From Clostridiaceae bacterium (lineage in GTDB: Bacteria; Bacillota; Clostridia; Oscillospirales; Acutalibacteraceae), in assembly GCA_904502175.1 (NCBI GenBank), contig CAJGDU010000042.1, forward strand, positions 1 through 8,341: a stretch of 8,341 nt of DNA, read 5' to 3'. Below, piece after piece: positions 1 to 7,748 of the stretch. The position numbers and the translations under genes are program-made. A model generated the notes under the pieces. That model worked only from the letters and a program-made list of their open reading frames with translations, did no database searches and was not told the DNA's origin. Every line of letters begins with the position of its first letter. The first letter of the stretch is position 1.

Positions 1-981
1 CACGGACTCCTTCTCTTCCCCGAGGATGACTTTGGCGATGAGCGACTGGGAGTATTCGCCCTTGAGGTCGAACTTCTCCTTGCCGATGCACTTGATGCCG
101 AGGGCGCGGACCTGCTCTTCGATGACCGGGTCCAGCTGCTCAAGGACGTAGAGCGTGTCAACGTTTTCGGCAAACTCTCTGATGAGCTTCTGCGGCAGCG
201 GGTTCACGCAGCCGAGTTTCAGATAAGACGCCTTGTCGCCCAGGGCTTCCTTCGCGTACTGATAGGTGATGCCGGCGGCAATGACGCCGATCGCTTTGTC
301 GTTGTATTCGACCTTGTTGACCGGGGCCGTCTCCGCCCACTCCGCCTCAGCGGCCTGACGGTCCTCCACCACGACGTGGCGGCGGATGGCGTTGGCCGGG
401 AGCATGGCATATTTCTGGTTGTTCTTGGTGTATTCCTTCACGGGGACCTCGTCCCGCTCGCAGACTTCCACACTGCTGGAGGAGTGGGCGATGCGGGTGG
501 TGAGCCGCAGGAAGACCGGGGTGTCGAACTGTTCGGACAGTTCGTACGCCAGTTTGGTGAACTCCTTGCACTCGGCGGAGTCCGCCGGCTCGAGCATGAG
601 GACCTTGGCGGCTCTCGCGTAGTGGCGGGAATCCTGTTCGTTCTGAGAGGAGAACATGCCGGGGTCGTCCGCCACCGCGATGACCAGGCCGGCGTTGACG
701 CCGGTGTAGGCCACGGTGAAGAGCGGGTCCGCCGCCACGTTCAGGCCGACGTGCTTCTGACCGCAGAAGGCGCGGCCGCCGGCGATGGAGGCGCCGATGG
801 CGGTCTCCATGGCGACCTTTTCGTTGGGCGCCCATTCGCACCAGATGACGTCCTCGCCGTATTTGGTGGCGTGCTCCGTGATCTCGGTGCTGGGGGTGCC
901 GGGATAACTGGAGACCAGGCGGACGCCGGCCTCATAGAGACCCTGGGCGACTGCCTCGTTTCCAAGCATGAGTTTCTTCAT
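1..981 (-). CDS. iorA: Indolepyruvate:ferredoxin oxidoreductase, alpha subunit (N-terminal part; gene continues past position 1)
   Basis: The enzyme decarboxylates arylpyruvates made by transamination of Trp, Phe and Tyr to arylacetyl-CoA plus CO2, passing electrons to ferredoxin; it works in the cytoplasm with a beta subunit, IorB. Only the first 327 codons are present, with no stop; IorA is usually about 600 residues. Visible are YPGTPSTEI at 26-34, NEK at 53-55 (E54 is the likely TPP-activating glutamate), KHVGLNVAADPL at 76-87 and VADDPGMFSSQNEQDSR at 103-119, all characteristic of IorA. Residues from about 235 look like the transketolase C-terminal-like domain. The TPP-binding domain and the C-terminal ferredoxin-like 4Fe-4S region would lie outside the window. 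The ATG at 981 is preceded by GGAAGG, 23 bases after the ligase stop, so the two genes are probably co-transcribed. Seen: motifs and frame. Known: family reaction. Inferred: the substrate. Confidence 0.92.
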   Translation of the reverse strand, partial: MKKLMLGNEAVAQGLYEAGVRLVSSYPGTPSTEITEHATKYGEDVIWCEWAPNEKVAMETAIGASIAGGRAFCGQKHVGLNVAADPLFTVAYTGVNAGLVIAVADDPGMFSSQNEQDSRHYARAAKVLMLEPADSAECKEFTKLAYELSEQFDTPVFLRLTTRIAHSSSSVEVCERDEVPVKEYTKNNQKYAMLPANAIRRHVVVEDRQAAEAEWAETAPVNKVEYNDKAIGVIAAGITYQYAKEALGDKASYLKLGCVNPLPQKLIREFAENVDTLYVLEQLDPVIEEQVRALGIKCIGKEKFDLKGEYSQSLIAKVILGEEKESV

Positions 982-1004
982 AATATACCTTCCTTTGCCC
1001 TGCC

Positions 1005-2648
1005 TTATTTCTTCGTCTGCTGTTCCACGAGGTTGGCGCCCGCGTACAGTTCACGAAGCTTCGGCTTCTCGATCTTGCCGGTGGGGTTGCGGGGCACTTC
1101 CGCGAAGATGATCTTCCGGGGACGTTTGTACCGGGGCAGGCCCTTGCAGAAGTCGTTGACCTCCTGCTCGCTCAGGTGGCAGTCCTCCTTGACGGAGATG
1201 ATGGCCGTGGCGATCTCGCCGAGGCGCTCGTCCGGCAGGCCGATGACCGCGACGTCCTTGATGGCTTCATGCTTGCGCAGGAAGTCTTCGATCTGGACCG
1301 GGTACAGGTTCTCGCCGCCGGTGATGATGACGTCTTTCTTCCGGTCGACGATGTAGATGAAGCCGTCCGGGTCTTTGTACGCCATGTCGCCCGTGCAGAG
1401 CCAGCCGTCTTTCAGGGACTCGGCCGTGGCGGCCTTGTCGCGGTAGTAGCACTTCATGACGCCGGGGCCCTTGACGCGGATCTCGCCCACTTCGTTCGGG
1501 CCCATTTCGTTGCCGTCCGCGTCGCAGATCTTGGCGTCCCAGCCGTAGCCGGGGATGCCGATGGCGCCGACGTGGTCGATGTTCTCCACACCGAGGTGGA
1601 TACAGCCGGGGCCGATGGACTCAGACAGGCCGTAGTTGGTGTCATACTGATGGTTCGGGAACCGCTTCATCCAGCGTTCGATGAGGCTGTGGGGCACCGG
1701 CTGGGCGCCGATGTGCATGAGCCGCCACTGGTCGAGGACGTGGTCGGAGAGGTCGATGTCGCCTCTGTCGATGGCGTCCAGGATGTCCTGGGCCCAGGGG
1801 ACCAGGAGCCAGACGATGGTGCATCGCTCTGTGGACACCGCCCGCAGGATCCACTCGGGACGGATGCCCTTGAGGAGGACCGCCCGTCCGCCGACGACGA
1901 GGCTGCCGAACCAGTGCATCTTGGCGCCGGTGTGGTACAGGGGCGGGATGCAGAGGAAGACGTCGTCGTGGGTCTGGCCGTGGTGGTTCTGCTCACAGAG
2001 GGCCGCGTGCTCGAGGCTCCGGTGGGTGTGCAGGATGGCCTTCGGGAACCCGGTGGTGCCCGAGGAATAGTAGATGGCCGCGTTGTCCTCCAGCGTCAGG
2101 GGGACGTCCGGCTTTTCTTTCGAACAGAATTTGATGAGTTCTTCGGCGCTGTCCGCGAAGCTCGGGCAGTCCTCCCCGACATAGAACAGGTGTTCCACGT
2201 CCGGGATGTCGTCGACGATCTCCTCGACACGGCCGACGAACTCCGGTCCGAAGACCAGCATGGAGCAGTCCGCCTTCTCGAGGCAGTATTTGATCTCCTG
2301 CGCGTCATAGCGGTAGTTCAGCGGCACCGCGACGGCTCCGGTCTTGAGGATGCCGAAGTACATGGGGAGCCACTCGATGGAGTTCATGAGCAGGATGGCG
2401 ACTTTCTCCCCCTTGCGGATGCCCCGCGTGAAGAGGAGGTTCGCGAACATGTTCGCCCGATCGTCAAAGGTCTTCCAGGTCATTTCCCGGCGGAATTCCT
2501 TTCCGGGGACCGGCTGGACCAGAGAGTAGTCTTTCCAGGTGATGCGGCTCTTCTCGTCAAACTTCGGAGAGACTTCGACGAGGGCCACTTCGTCCGGGTA
2601 CAGTCTGGCGTTCTGTTCCAGATATTCGAAAATCAGCAATTCGTTCAC
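1005..2648 (-). CDS. AMP-forming acyl-CoA ligase (ANL superfamily)
   Basis: This adenylate-forming enzyme activates a carboxylic acid with ATP to an acyl-AMP and transfers it to CoA. As read it has 547 residues, a normal family length. Motifs in order are the P-loop YYSSGTTGFPK (193-203), YGLSES (339-344), TGD (419-421), the hinge DRKKD (435-439), GGENLYP (444-450) and PTGKI (522-526), whose K525 is the predicted catalytic lysine. All key residues look intact. Residues about 28-55 form a longer-than-usual segment before the conserved MTWKTFDDRAN stretch. The substrate cannot be read from the sequence. The close link to iorA (23-bp gap) suggests arylacetates or related acids, but medium-chain fatty acids or carnitine-type substrates are possible. 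The gene has its own promoter just after the dnaJ hairpin. The GTG start is uncertain: an in-frame TTG at codon 4 (2637-2639) has a better-placed Shine-Dalgarno. Confidence 0.88.
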   Translation of the reverse strand: MNELLIFEYLEQNARLYPDEVALVEVSPKFDEKSRITWKDYSLVQPVPGKEFRREMTWKTFDDRANMFANLLFTRGIRKGEKVAILLMNSIEWLPMYFGILKTGAVAVPLNYRYDAQEIKYCLEKADCSMLVFGPEFVGRVEEIVDDIPDVEHLFYVGEDCPSFADSAEELIKFCSKEKPDVPLTLEDNAAIYYSSGTTGFPKAILHTHRSLEHAALCEQNHHGQTHDDVFLCIPPLYHTGAKMHWFGSLVVGGRAVLLKGIRPEWILRAVSTERCTIVWLLVPWAQDILDAIDRGDIDLSDHVLDQWRLMHIGAQPVPHSLIERWMKRFPNHQYDTNYGLSESIGPGCIHLGVENIDHVGAIGIPGYGWDAKICDADGNEMGPNEVGEIRVKGPGVMKCYYRDKAATAESLKDGWLCTGDMAYKDPDGFIYIVDRKKDVIITGGENLYPVQIEDFLRKHEAIKDVAVIGLPDERLGEIATAIISVKEDCHLSEQEVNDFCKGLPRYKRPRKIIFAEVPRNPTGKIEKPKLRELYAGANLVEQQTKK

Positions 2649-2651
2649 CTT
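2637..2651 (-). promoter_or_regulatory. Shine-Dalgarno and competing start codons of the acyl-CoA ligase
   Basis: On the minus strand AAGGTGA (2651-2645) contains the annotated GTG and lies 5 bases before an in-frame TTG at 2639-2637. No good Shine-Dalgarno precedes the GTG itself, where the sequence is AT-rich. The TTG start would shorten the protein by three residues to (M)LIFEYLEQ. I keep the longer frame as the gene call but consider the TTG at least as likely. Confidence 0.5.
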
Positions 2652-2673
2652 ACTTTTAATAGTGTTAAAAGAG

Positions 2674-2702
2674 ATTATACACGTTTCAGCACTTTAAAGC
2701 AA
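2674..2702 (-). promoter_or_regulatory. Sigma-A type promoter of the ligase-iorA unit
   Basis: On the minus strand, TTGCTT (2702-2697), a 17-base spacer and a perfect TATAAT (2679-2674) match a vegetative promoter with a weak -35 half. The start point would fall near 2667, giving a leader of about 20 bases. It directly abuts the hairpin after dnaJ, which supports separate transcription of the fermentation genes from the heat-shock operon. Confidence 0.7.
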
Positions 2703-2704
2703 TA

Positions 2705-2725
2705 GAGACCGGCAGAGCCGGTCTC
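2705..2725. terminator. GC-rich hairpin between dnaJ and the ligase promoter
   Basis: GAGACCGGC and GCCGGTCTC form a perfect 9-bp stem around a 3-base loop, 18 bases after the dnaJ stop. On the plus strand it is followed by ACTTTTTTC, a good T-tract. On the minus strand, the direction of dnaJ, the tail is only TATTGCTTT. It may end dnaJ transcripts, but by sequence it is a better terminator for plus-strand (antisense) transcription, so it is probably bidirectional. Confidence 0.65.
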
Positions 2726-2743
2726 ACTTTTTTCTTCAGAGCG

Positions 2744-3925
2744 TCAGTCGAAGAAACGACGCTTTTTCTTTTTGTTGCGCGCGTTGTACGCGACGGCACC
2801 GGTCCCATCGTTGACGGGCTTGTCGATATACTCTTTGTCGAACTCCGCCAGCAGTTCCTTCTGGTGCTCGGTGACCTTGTGCGGCACGTCGACGATGACG
2901 TTGACGTACTGGTCGCCCTTGCCGCTGGCGTGGGACGGGTCGATGCCCCGGCCGCGCAGCCGGAACTTCGTGCCGGGCTGGGTGCCGGCCGGCATGTTGT
3001 ACTTGACCTTGCCGTCGAGGGTGGGCACGTAGATCTCCGCGCCGAGGACGGCCTGCGAGTAGGTGACGACGACGTCGCAGAAGACGTCGTAGCCGTCTCT
3101 CGTGAAGATCTCATGGGGCTCGATGACGCATTCGACATACAGGTCGCCCTGGGGGCCGCCGTTCGGGCCGAAGTTGCCCTGCCCGCGGACCGCGAAGGCC
3201 TGATGGTTGTCGATACCGGCGGGGACGTTGACGTCGACCTCCACCGTGCGGCGGATCATGCCGAGACCGTTGCAGCGGTCGCAGGGGTCCTTGATGGTCT
3301 TGCCCCGTCCGTGACAGGTGGGACACTCCGCCTGAGACTGGAACATGCCGAAGGCCGTCCGCTGGGTCTGGGTGACCTGGCCGGTGCCGTTACACTGCGA
3401 GCAGGTCTCCGGCTGGCCGGTCTTGCATCCGCTGCCGTGGCAGACGTCGCAGACCTCGATGCGGGGCGTGCGGACCTTTTTGTGGCAGCCTTTCGCGGCC
3501 TCCACGAAGGTGATGTTCATGCGGGCATTGATATCGGAGCCTCTGCGGGGCGCGTTGGGGTCCACTCTGCGACCGCCGCCAAAACCGCCGCCGAAGCCTC
3601 CGCCGAAAATGCTGGAGAAGATGTCGCCGATGTCGCCGAAGTCGGCGCCGTCGAAGCCGAAGCCGCCGGGGCCTCCCGCCCCGCCGCCGTAGCTCGGGTC
3701 CACCCCGGCAAAGCCGAAGCGGTCGTAGCGCGCCTTCTTCTGGTCGTCGGACAGCACTTCATAAGCCTCGTTCACTTCCTTGAAGTGGACTTCGGCTTCC
3801 TTGTCCCCCGGATTCAGGTCCGGGTGGTACTGTTTGGCCAGCTTCCGGTAGGCTTTTTTGATTTCGTCAGCACTGGCACTTTTGTCGATGCCCAGTACTT
3901 CGTAGTAATCTCTCTTGTCAGCCAA
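2744..3925 (-). CDS. dnaJ: Chaperone DnaJ (class A Hsp40)
   Basis: DnaJ delivers unfolded clients to DnaK and stimulates its ATPase. At 393 residues it has the full class A layout. The J domain covers about 5-70 with HPD at 34-36. A Gly/Phe-rich region follows at about 79-120, containing DIGDIFSSIFGG. Four CxxCxGxG zinc motifs lie at 159-166, 175-182, 201-208 and 215-222, and then come the C-terminal substrate-binding domains. The protein ends in a very basic tail, KKKKRRFFD (385-393). The start is TTG at 3925; it matches the conserved N-terminus (ADKRDYYEVLG) and GAGGG lies six bases upstream. It is the last gene of the operon, 74 bp after dnaK, with a strong hairpin in the gap. No CIRCE lies in front of it, so it probably depends on the hrcA promoter. 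Confidence 0.97.
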   Translation of the reverse strand: MADKRDYYEVLGIDKSASADEIKKAYRKLAKQYHPDLNPGDKEAEVHFKEVNEAYEVLSDDQKKARYDRFGFAGVDPSYGGGAGGPGGFGFDGADFGDIGDIFSSIFGGGFGGGFGGGRRVDPNAPRRGSDINARMNITFVEAAKGCHKKVRTPRIEVCDVCHGSGCKTGQPETCSQCNGTGQVTQTQRTAFGMFQSQAECPTCHGRGKTIKDPCDRCNGLGMIRRTVEVDVNVPAGIDNHQAFAVRGQGNFGPNGGPQGDLYVECVIEPHEIFTRDGYDVFCDVVVTYSQAVLGAEIYVPTLDGKVKYNMPAGTQPGTKFRLRGRGIDPSHASGKGDQYVNVIVDVPHKVTEHQKELLAEFDKEYIDKPVNDGTGAVAYNARNKKKKRRFFD

Positions 3926-3931
3926 AATATG

Positions 3932-3936
3932 CCCTC
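3932..3936 (-). promoter_or_regulatory. Ribosome binding site supporting the TTG start of dnaJ
   Basis: GAGGG lies six bases upstream of the TTG at 3925-3923. An ATG immediately before it (3938-3936) opens a different frame that ends after six codons at the TGA overlapping dnaJ codons 2-3, so it cannot be the dnaJ start. Confidence 0.7.
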
Positions 3937-3950
3937 ATTTCGGAAAGGGT

Positions 3951-3976
3951 CGCCGTGCCCCGTAAGGAGCACAGCG
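3951..3976 (-). other. Stem-loop in the dnaK-dnaJ intergenic region
   Basis: As RNA from the minus strand, CGCUGUGCUCC and GGGGCACGGCG pair over 11 bp with two G-U wobbles around a UUAC tetraloop. No U-tract follows, so it is not a standard terminator. Its position suggests a transcript stabiliser, processing site or partial attenuator setting the DnaK:DnaJ ratio; that role is inference. Confidence 0.6.
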
Positions 3977-3999
3977 ATCCGTTCGTGTTTTAGATAGTC

Positions 4000-5862
<1,863 letters not shown>

Positions 5863-5912
5863 AATGAATTCCTCCGTCTTGAAAGACTTGATTTATGAAA
5901 AAGTATTTTTTC

Positions 5913-6497
5913 CTAATTTGCGACGACGACCATGGCGTGCCGGAGCACTTTGTCGCCGAGTTTGTAACCCTTCTGGAAGACCTGTGCGAGCACGTTCTCG
6001 CCCTGCTCCGGGTCTTCGATGTGGCTGACCGCGTTGTGCAGGTTCGGGTCGAAGGGTTCGCCCGCTTCGCCGTAGCTTTCCACACCGGCTTTCTCAAAGA
6101 CAGCGAGCAGCTGGTCCCGGGTCATCTCCACTCCCTTGCGGAAGTCTTCGGGCGATGCGTCTTCGTTTTCAAAGGCGCGGTCGAAGTTGTCGAGGACCGG
6201 CAGGAGACTGGTGAAGGCGTCGGCCTTCGCGTCCGTGTAGATGCCGTCCTTTTCCCGGGCGGAGCGCTTGCGGAAGTTGTCGTACTCGGCCATGAGGCGC
6301 AGGTAACGGTTCTGTTCCTCCTCCAGCGCTTTCTGAAGGGTGTCGAGCGCGTCGTCCGCCGACTCTTCTTCCGGCGTCTCTTCGGTCACGTCTTCGGACG
6401 TTTCCTCCGCGGCCTCCTCAGCGACTTCTTCCGCCGCCTCCTCGACCGCTTCCTGCTCGAGTTCTTCTTCAATCGGTTTCTTCTTCGTTTCTTTCAT
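5913..6497 (-). CDS. grpE: Nucleotide exchange factor GrpE
   Basis: GrpE is a dimeric cofactor that releases ADP from DnaK and acts as a thermosensor in some bacteria. The 194 residues are typical. The N-terminus (about 10-46) is a Glu/Ala-rich acidic low-complexity stretch. A predicted long dimerisation helix follows, with the family motif RLMAEYDNFRKR (67-78). The C-terminal beta domain shows GEPFDPNLHNAV (146-157) and VFQKGYKLGDKVLRHAMVVV (173-192). The ATG at 6497 lies within hrcA, overlapping its last 29 bases. GAGGAGG (6516-6510) is 12 bases upstream, and an in-frame TGA between them excludes any earlier start. The overlap suggests translational coupling to hrcA. Confidence 0.96.
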   Translation of the reverse strand: MKETKKKPIEEELEQEAVEEAAEEVAEEAAEETSEDVTEETPEEESADDALDTLQKALEEEQNRYLRLMAEYDNFRKRSAREKDGIYTDAKADAFTSLLPVLDNFDRAFENEDASPEDFRKGVEMTRDQLLAVFEKAGVESYGEAGEPFDPNLHNAVSHIEDPEQGENVLAQVFQKGYKLGDKVLRHAMVVVAN

Positions 6498-7539
6498 TGG
6501 TCAGTGTATCCTCCTCATAAACTTCCGACAGGACCTTGCTGACAATGTCGGAAAGATATTGGATGCTCGGGATGAGTTTGGAATAGTTCATGCGCGTGGG
6601 TCCGATGATGCCGATGGCACCCGTGGCCCCGTCGCCGATGCGGTACCGGGCGATGATGGTGGTGGAGTTCGCGAGTTCGGAGAAGCGGTTCTCGGAACCG
6701 ATGCGGACTTCGATGCCCGGTCCGGAGCCTTCTCCCGAAGAGACCAGCATGTTCAGCGGCTCTTCATCGCCCAGGAACTTCAGGAGCGCGGGAAGGTTCT
6801 CGCTGTACTCCTTGTAGCCCAGAAGGTTGGACTTGCCTTCCAGCCGGATGTCTGCCTGCGAGGCCATTTCCGCGAGGTCCGCGATGGTGGCCAGCAGCGC
6901 CGACATGGACAGGGCCTTCGCGCCGAGAGAGGCGGCCAGGGTCTGTATCTTGACGGTGCTGATGTCCTGCAGCGGGACACCGTTGAAATGTTCCTTCACC
7001 AGTTCATCGAAGGAGGCCTTGAGGTCCGGGGTCAGGGTGACATCCATGCGGCAGGGTTTGCTCTTCAGGATGCCGGTGGACGTCAGGAGCACCACCATGG
7101 CGACACGGGGGCTCACCGGGACCATCTCGATGTTCTTGATGTAGGCGTTCTCATCGGAAGGCGTGGTGGAGAGGGCGGCGAAGTTCGTGAAGTTCACCAG
7201 CGCTTCTCCGGCTTTGGTGAGGAGCGCTTCCGGGTCTCCGGAGCGTTCGTCCACTCCTGCCTCGATGCGGCGGCGGTCTCCCTCCCCCAGCTCCTGGACC
7301 TTCATGAGGTGATCGACATAATACCGATATCCGCTCTGGGTCGGGATGCGTCCGGCGGACGTGTGGGGCTGGTAGATGAGGCCGAGCCTTGTGAGTTCTG
7401 CCATGTCGTTCCGAATGGTGGCCGAGGACACATTGATGTCCAGTTTGGACAGCAGGGCTTTGGACCCGACGGGTTCGCCGGTCTCGATGTACTGTTCGAC
7501 GATGGCCGCGAGTATCTGCTGTCTGCGGTTCGGAAGCAT
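6469..7539 (-). CDS. hrcA: Heat-inducible transcription repressor HrcA
   Basis: HrcA represses class I heat-shock genes by binding CIRCE as a dimer. In the established Bacillus subtilis model its activity depends on GroEL, so unfolded protein titrates GroEL and relieves repression. The 356 residues are near the usual 340-350. The N-terminal winged helix-turn-helix covers about 1-75, with the recognition region VSSATIRNDMAELTRLGLI (37-55) and SAGRIPT (61-67). The central dimerisation domain follows, and the C-terminal signature GATGAIGIIGPTRMNYSKLIP spans 304-324. The ATG at 7539 is preceded by AGAGGTG. The gene leads the operon and is preceded by its own CIRCE, indicating autoregulation. The final residues (about 342-356), rich in Glu and Asp, are encoded across the grpE ribosome site and start. 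Confidence 0.97.
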   Translation of the reverse strand: MLPNRRQQILAAIVEQYIETGEPVGSKALLSKLDINVSSATIRNDMAELTRLGLIYQPHTSAGRIPTQSGYRYYVDHLMKVQELGEGDRRRIEAGVDERSGDPEALLTKAGEALVNFTNFAALSTTPSDENAYIKNIEMVPVSPRVAMVVLLTSTGILKSKPCRMDVTLTPDLKASFDELVKEHFNGVPLQDISTVKIQTLAASLGAKALSMSALLATIADLAEMASQADIRLEGKSNLLGYKEYSENLPALLKFLGDEEPLNMLVSSGEGSGPGIEVRIGSENRFSELANSTTIIARYRIGDGATGAIGIIGPTRMNYSKLIPSIQYLSDIVSKVLSEVYEEDTLTNERNEEETD

Positions 7540-7560
7540 CCTCTCACCTCTCTTTTTGAC

Positions 7561-7569
7561 TTAGCACTC
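7561..7569 (-). promoter_or_regulatory. Supernumerary CIRCE half-site next to the hrcA ribosome site
   Basis: A third perfect copy of GAGTGCTAA (minus strand) lies three bases downstream of the main CIRCE, as a direct repeat of its second arm with a 12-bp period. The hrcA Shine-Dalgarno begins about 9 bases further on. Confidence 0.85.
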
Positions 7570-7581
7570 GGTTTAGCACTC
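7564..7581. repeat. 18-bp direct repeat, copy 1
   Basis: GCACTCGGTTTAGCACTC on the plus strand covers most of the extra half-site, the GGT spacer and one arm of the perfect CIRCE. It is identical to 7816-7833, 252 bp away and in the same orientation. Confidence 0.95.
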
Positions 7582-7599
7582 AAAACTTTAGAGTGCTAA
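7573..7599 (-). promoter_or_regulatory. CIRCE operator (HrcA binding site), perfect
   Basis: TTAGCACTC, a 9-base spacer (7582-7590) and GAGTGCTAA match the CIRCE consensus exactly. It begins about four bases after the predicted hrcA transcription start, so bound HrcA would block initiation or early elongation. In the mRNA it forms a 9-bp stem in the 5' leader, a feature known to affect stability of some CIRCE-bearing transcripts. Confidence 0.97.
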
Positions 7600-7609
7600 T
7601 CGCAGTAAT

Positions 7610-7638
7610 AATGTACCACCGGCCTATAGAAAAGTCAA
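7610..7638 (-). promoter_or_regulatory. Sigma-A type promoter of the hrcA-grpE-dnaK-dnaJ operon
   Basis: TTGACT (7638-7633), a 17-base spacer and TACATT (7615-7610) form a strong vegetative promoter. The start point would be near 7603, just upstream of CIRCE, giving a leader of about 64 bases. The vegetative form fits control by release of HrcA rather than by a heat-shock sigma factor. Confidence 0.88.
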
Positions 7639-7655
7639 CACCTTTCGGCAAAGTT

Positions 7656-7682
7656 TTTTCACTTTCCTTTCGAGAGTGCTAA
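7656..7682. promoter_or_regulatory. Second, degenerate CIRCE-like element upstream of the hrcA promoter
   Basis: On the plus strand TTTTCACTT (6 of 9 to consensus), a spacer of exactly 9 bases and a perfect GAGTGCTAA (7674-7682) reproduce the CIRCE layout. It lies about 18 bp upstream of the -35 box, between the promoter and the terminator of the preceding gene. Its first base is 83 bp from that of the perfect CIRCE. Whether HrcA binds it is untested. Confidence 0.55.
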
Positions 7683-7690
7683 AAGATGCA

Positions 7691-7718
7691 AGAAAACGAC
7701 GTAGATACGTCGTTTTCT
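7691..7718 (-). terminator. Rho-independent terminator after the 187-aa gene
   Basis: AGAAAACGACGTA and TACGTCGTTTTCT form a perfect 13-bp inverted repeat separated by two bases, 30 bases after the stop at 7749. On the minus strand the 3' arm is T-rich and runs into TGCATCTTTT. The A-rich and T-rich arms make it potentially bidirectional. It separates the upstream gene from the hrcA promoter. Confidence 0.75.
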
Positions 7719-7748
7719 ATCGAATCATCCTTTTGTGGAGTCCCCCTG

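Noticed and set aside
567..576. GCACTC within iorA resembling part of a CIRCE arm
   Set aside because: Only a six-base match, in coding sequence, with no paired arm.
376..1356. Long plus-strand open frames (also 1176-2705, 2864-3997, 4456-5838, 6340-7599)
   Set aside because: They lie opposite well-identified minus-strand genes in GC-rich sequence; their translations show no family features and they follow the antisense codon pattern.
2686..2694. TCAGCACTT in the ligase promoter spacer, a 7/9 match to a CIRCE arm
   Set aside because: The partner position after nine bases (AGAGACCGG) does not match the second arm, and a 7/9 match in a region this size is not significant.
5897..5912. Small A/T-only hairpin between grpE and dnaK
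   Set aside because: The six-bp stem of A-T pairs only is too weak for a terminator; no operator or clear promoter accompanies it.
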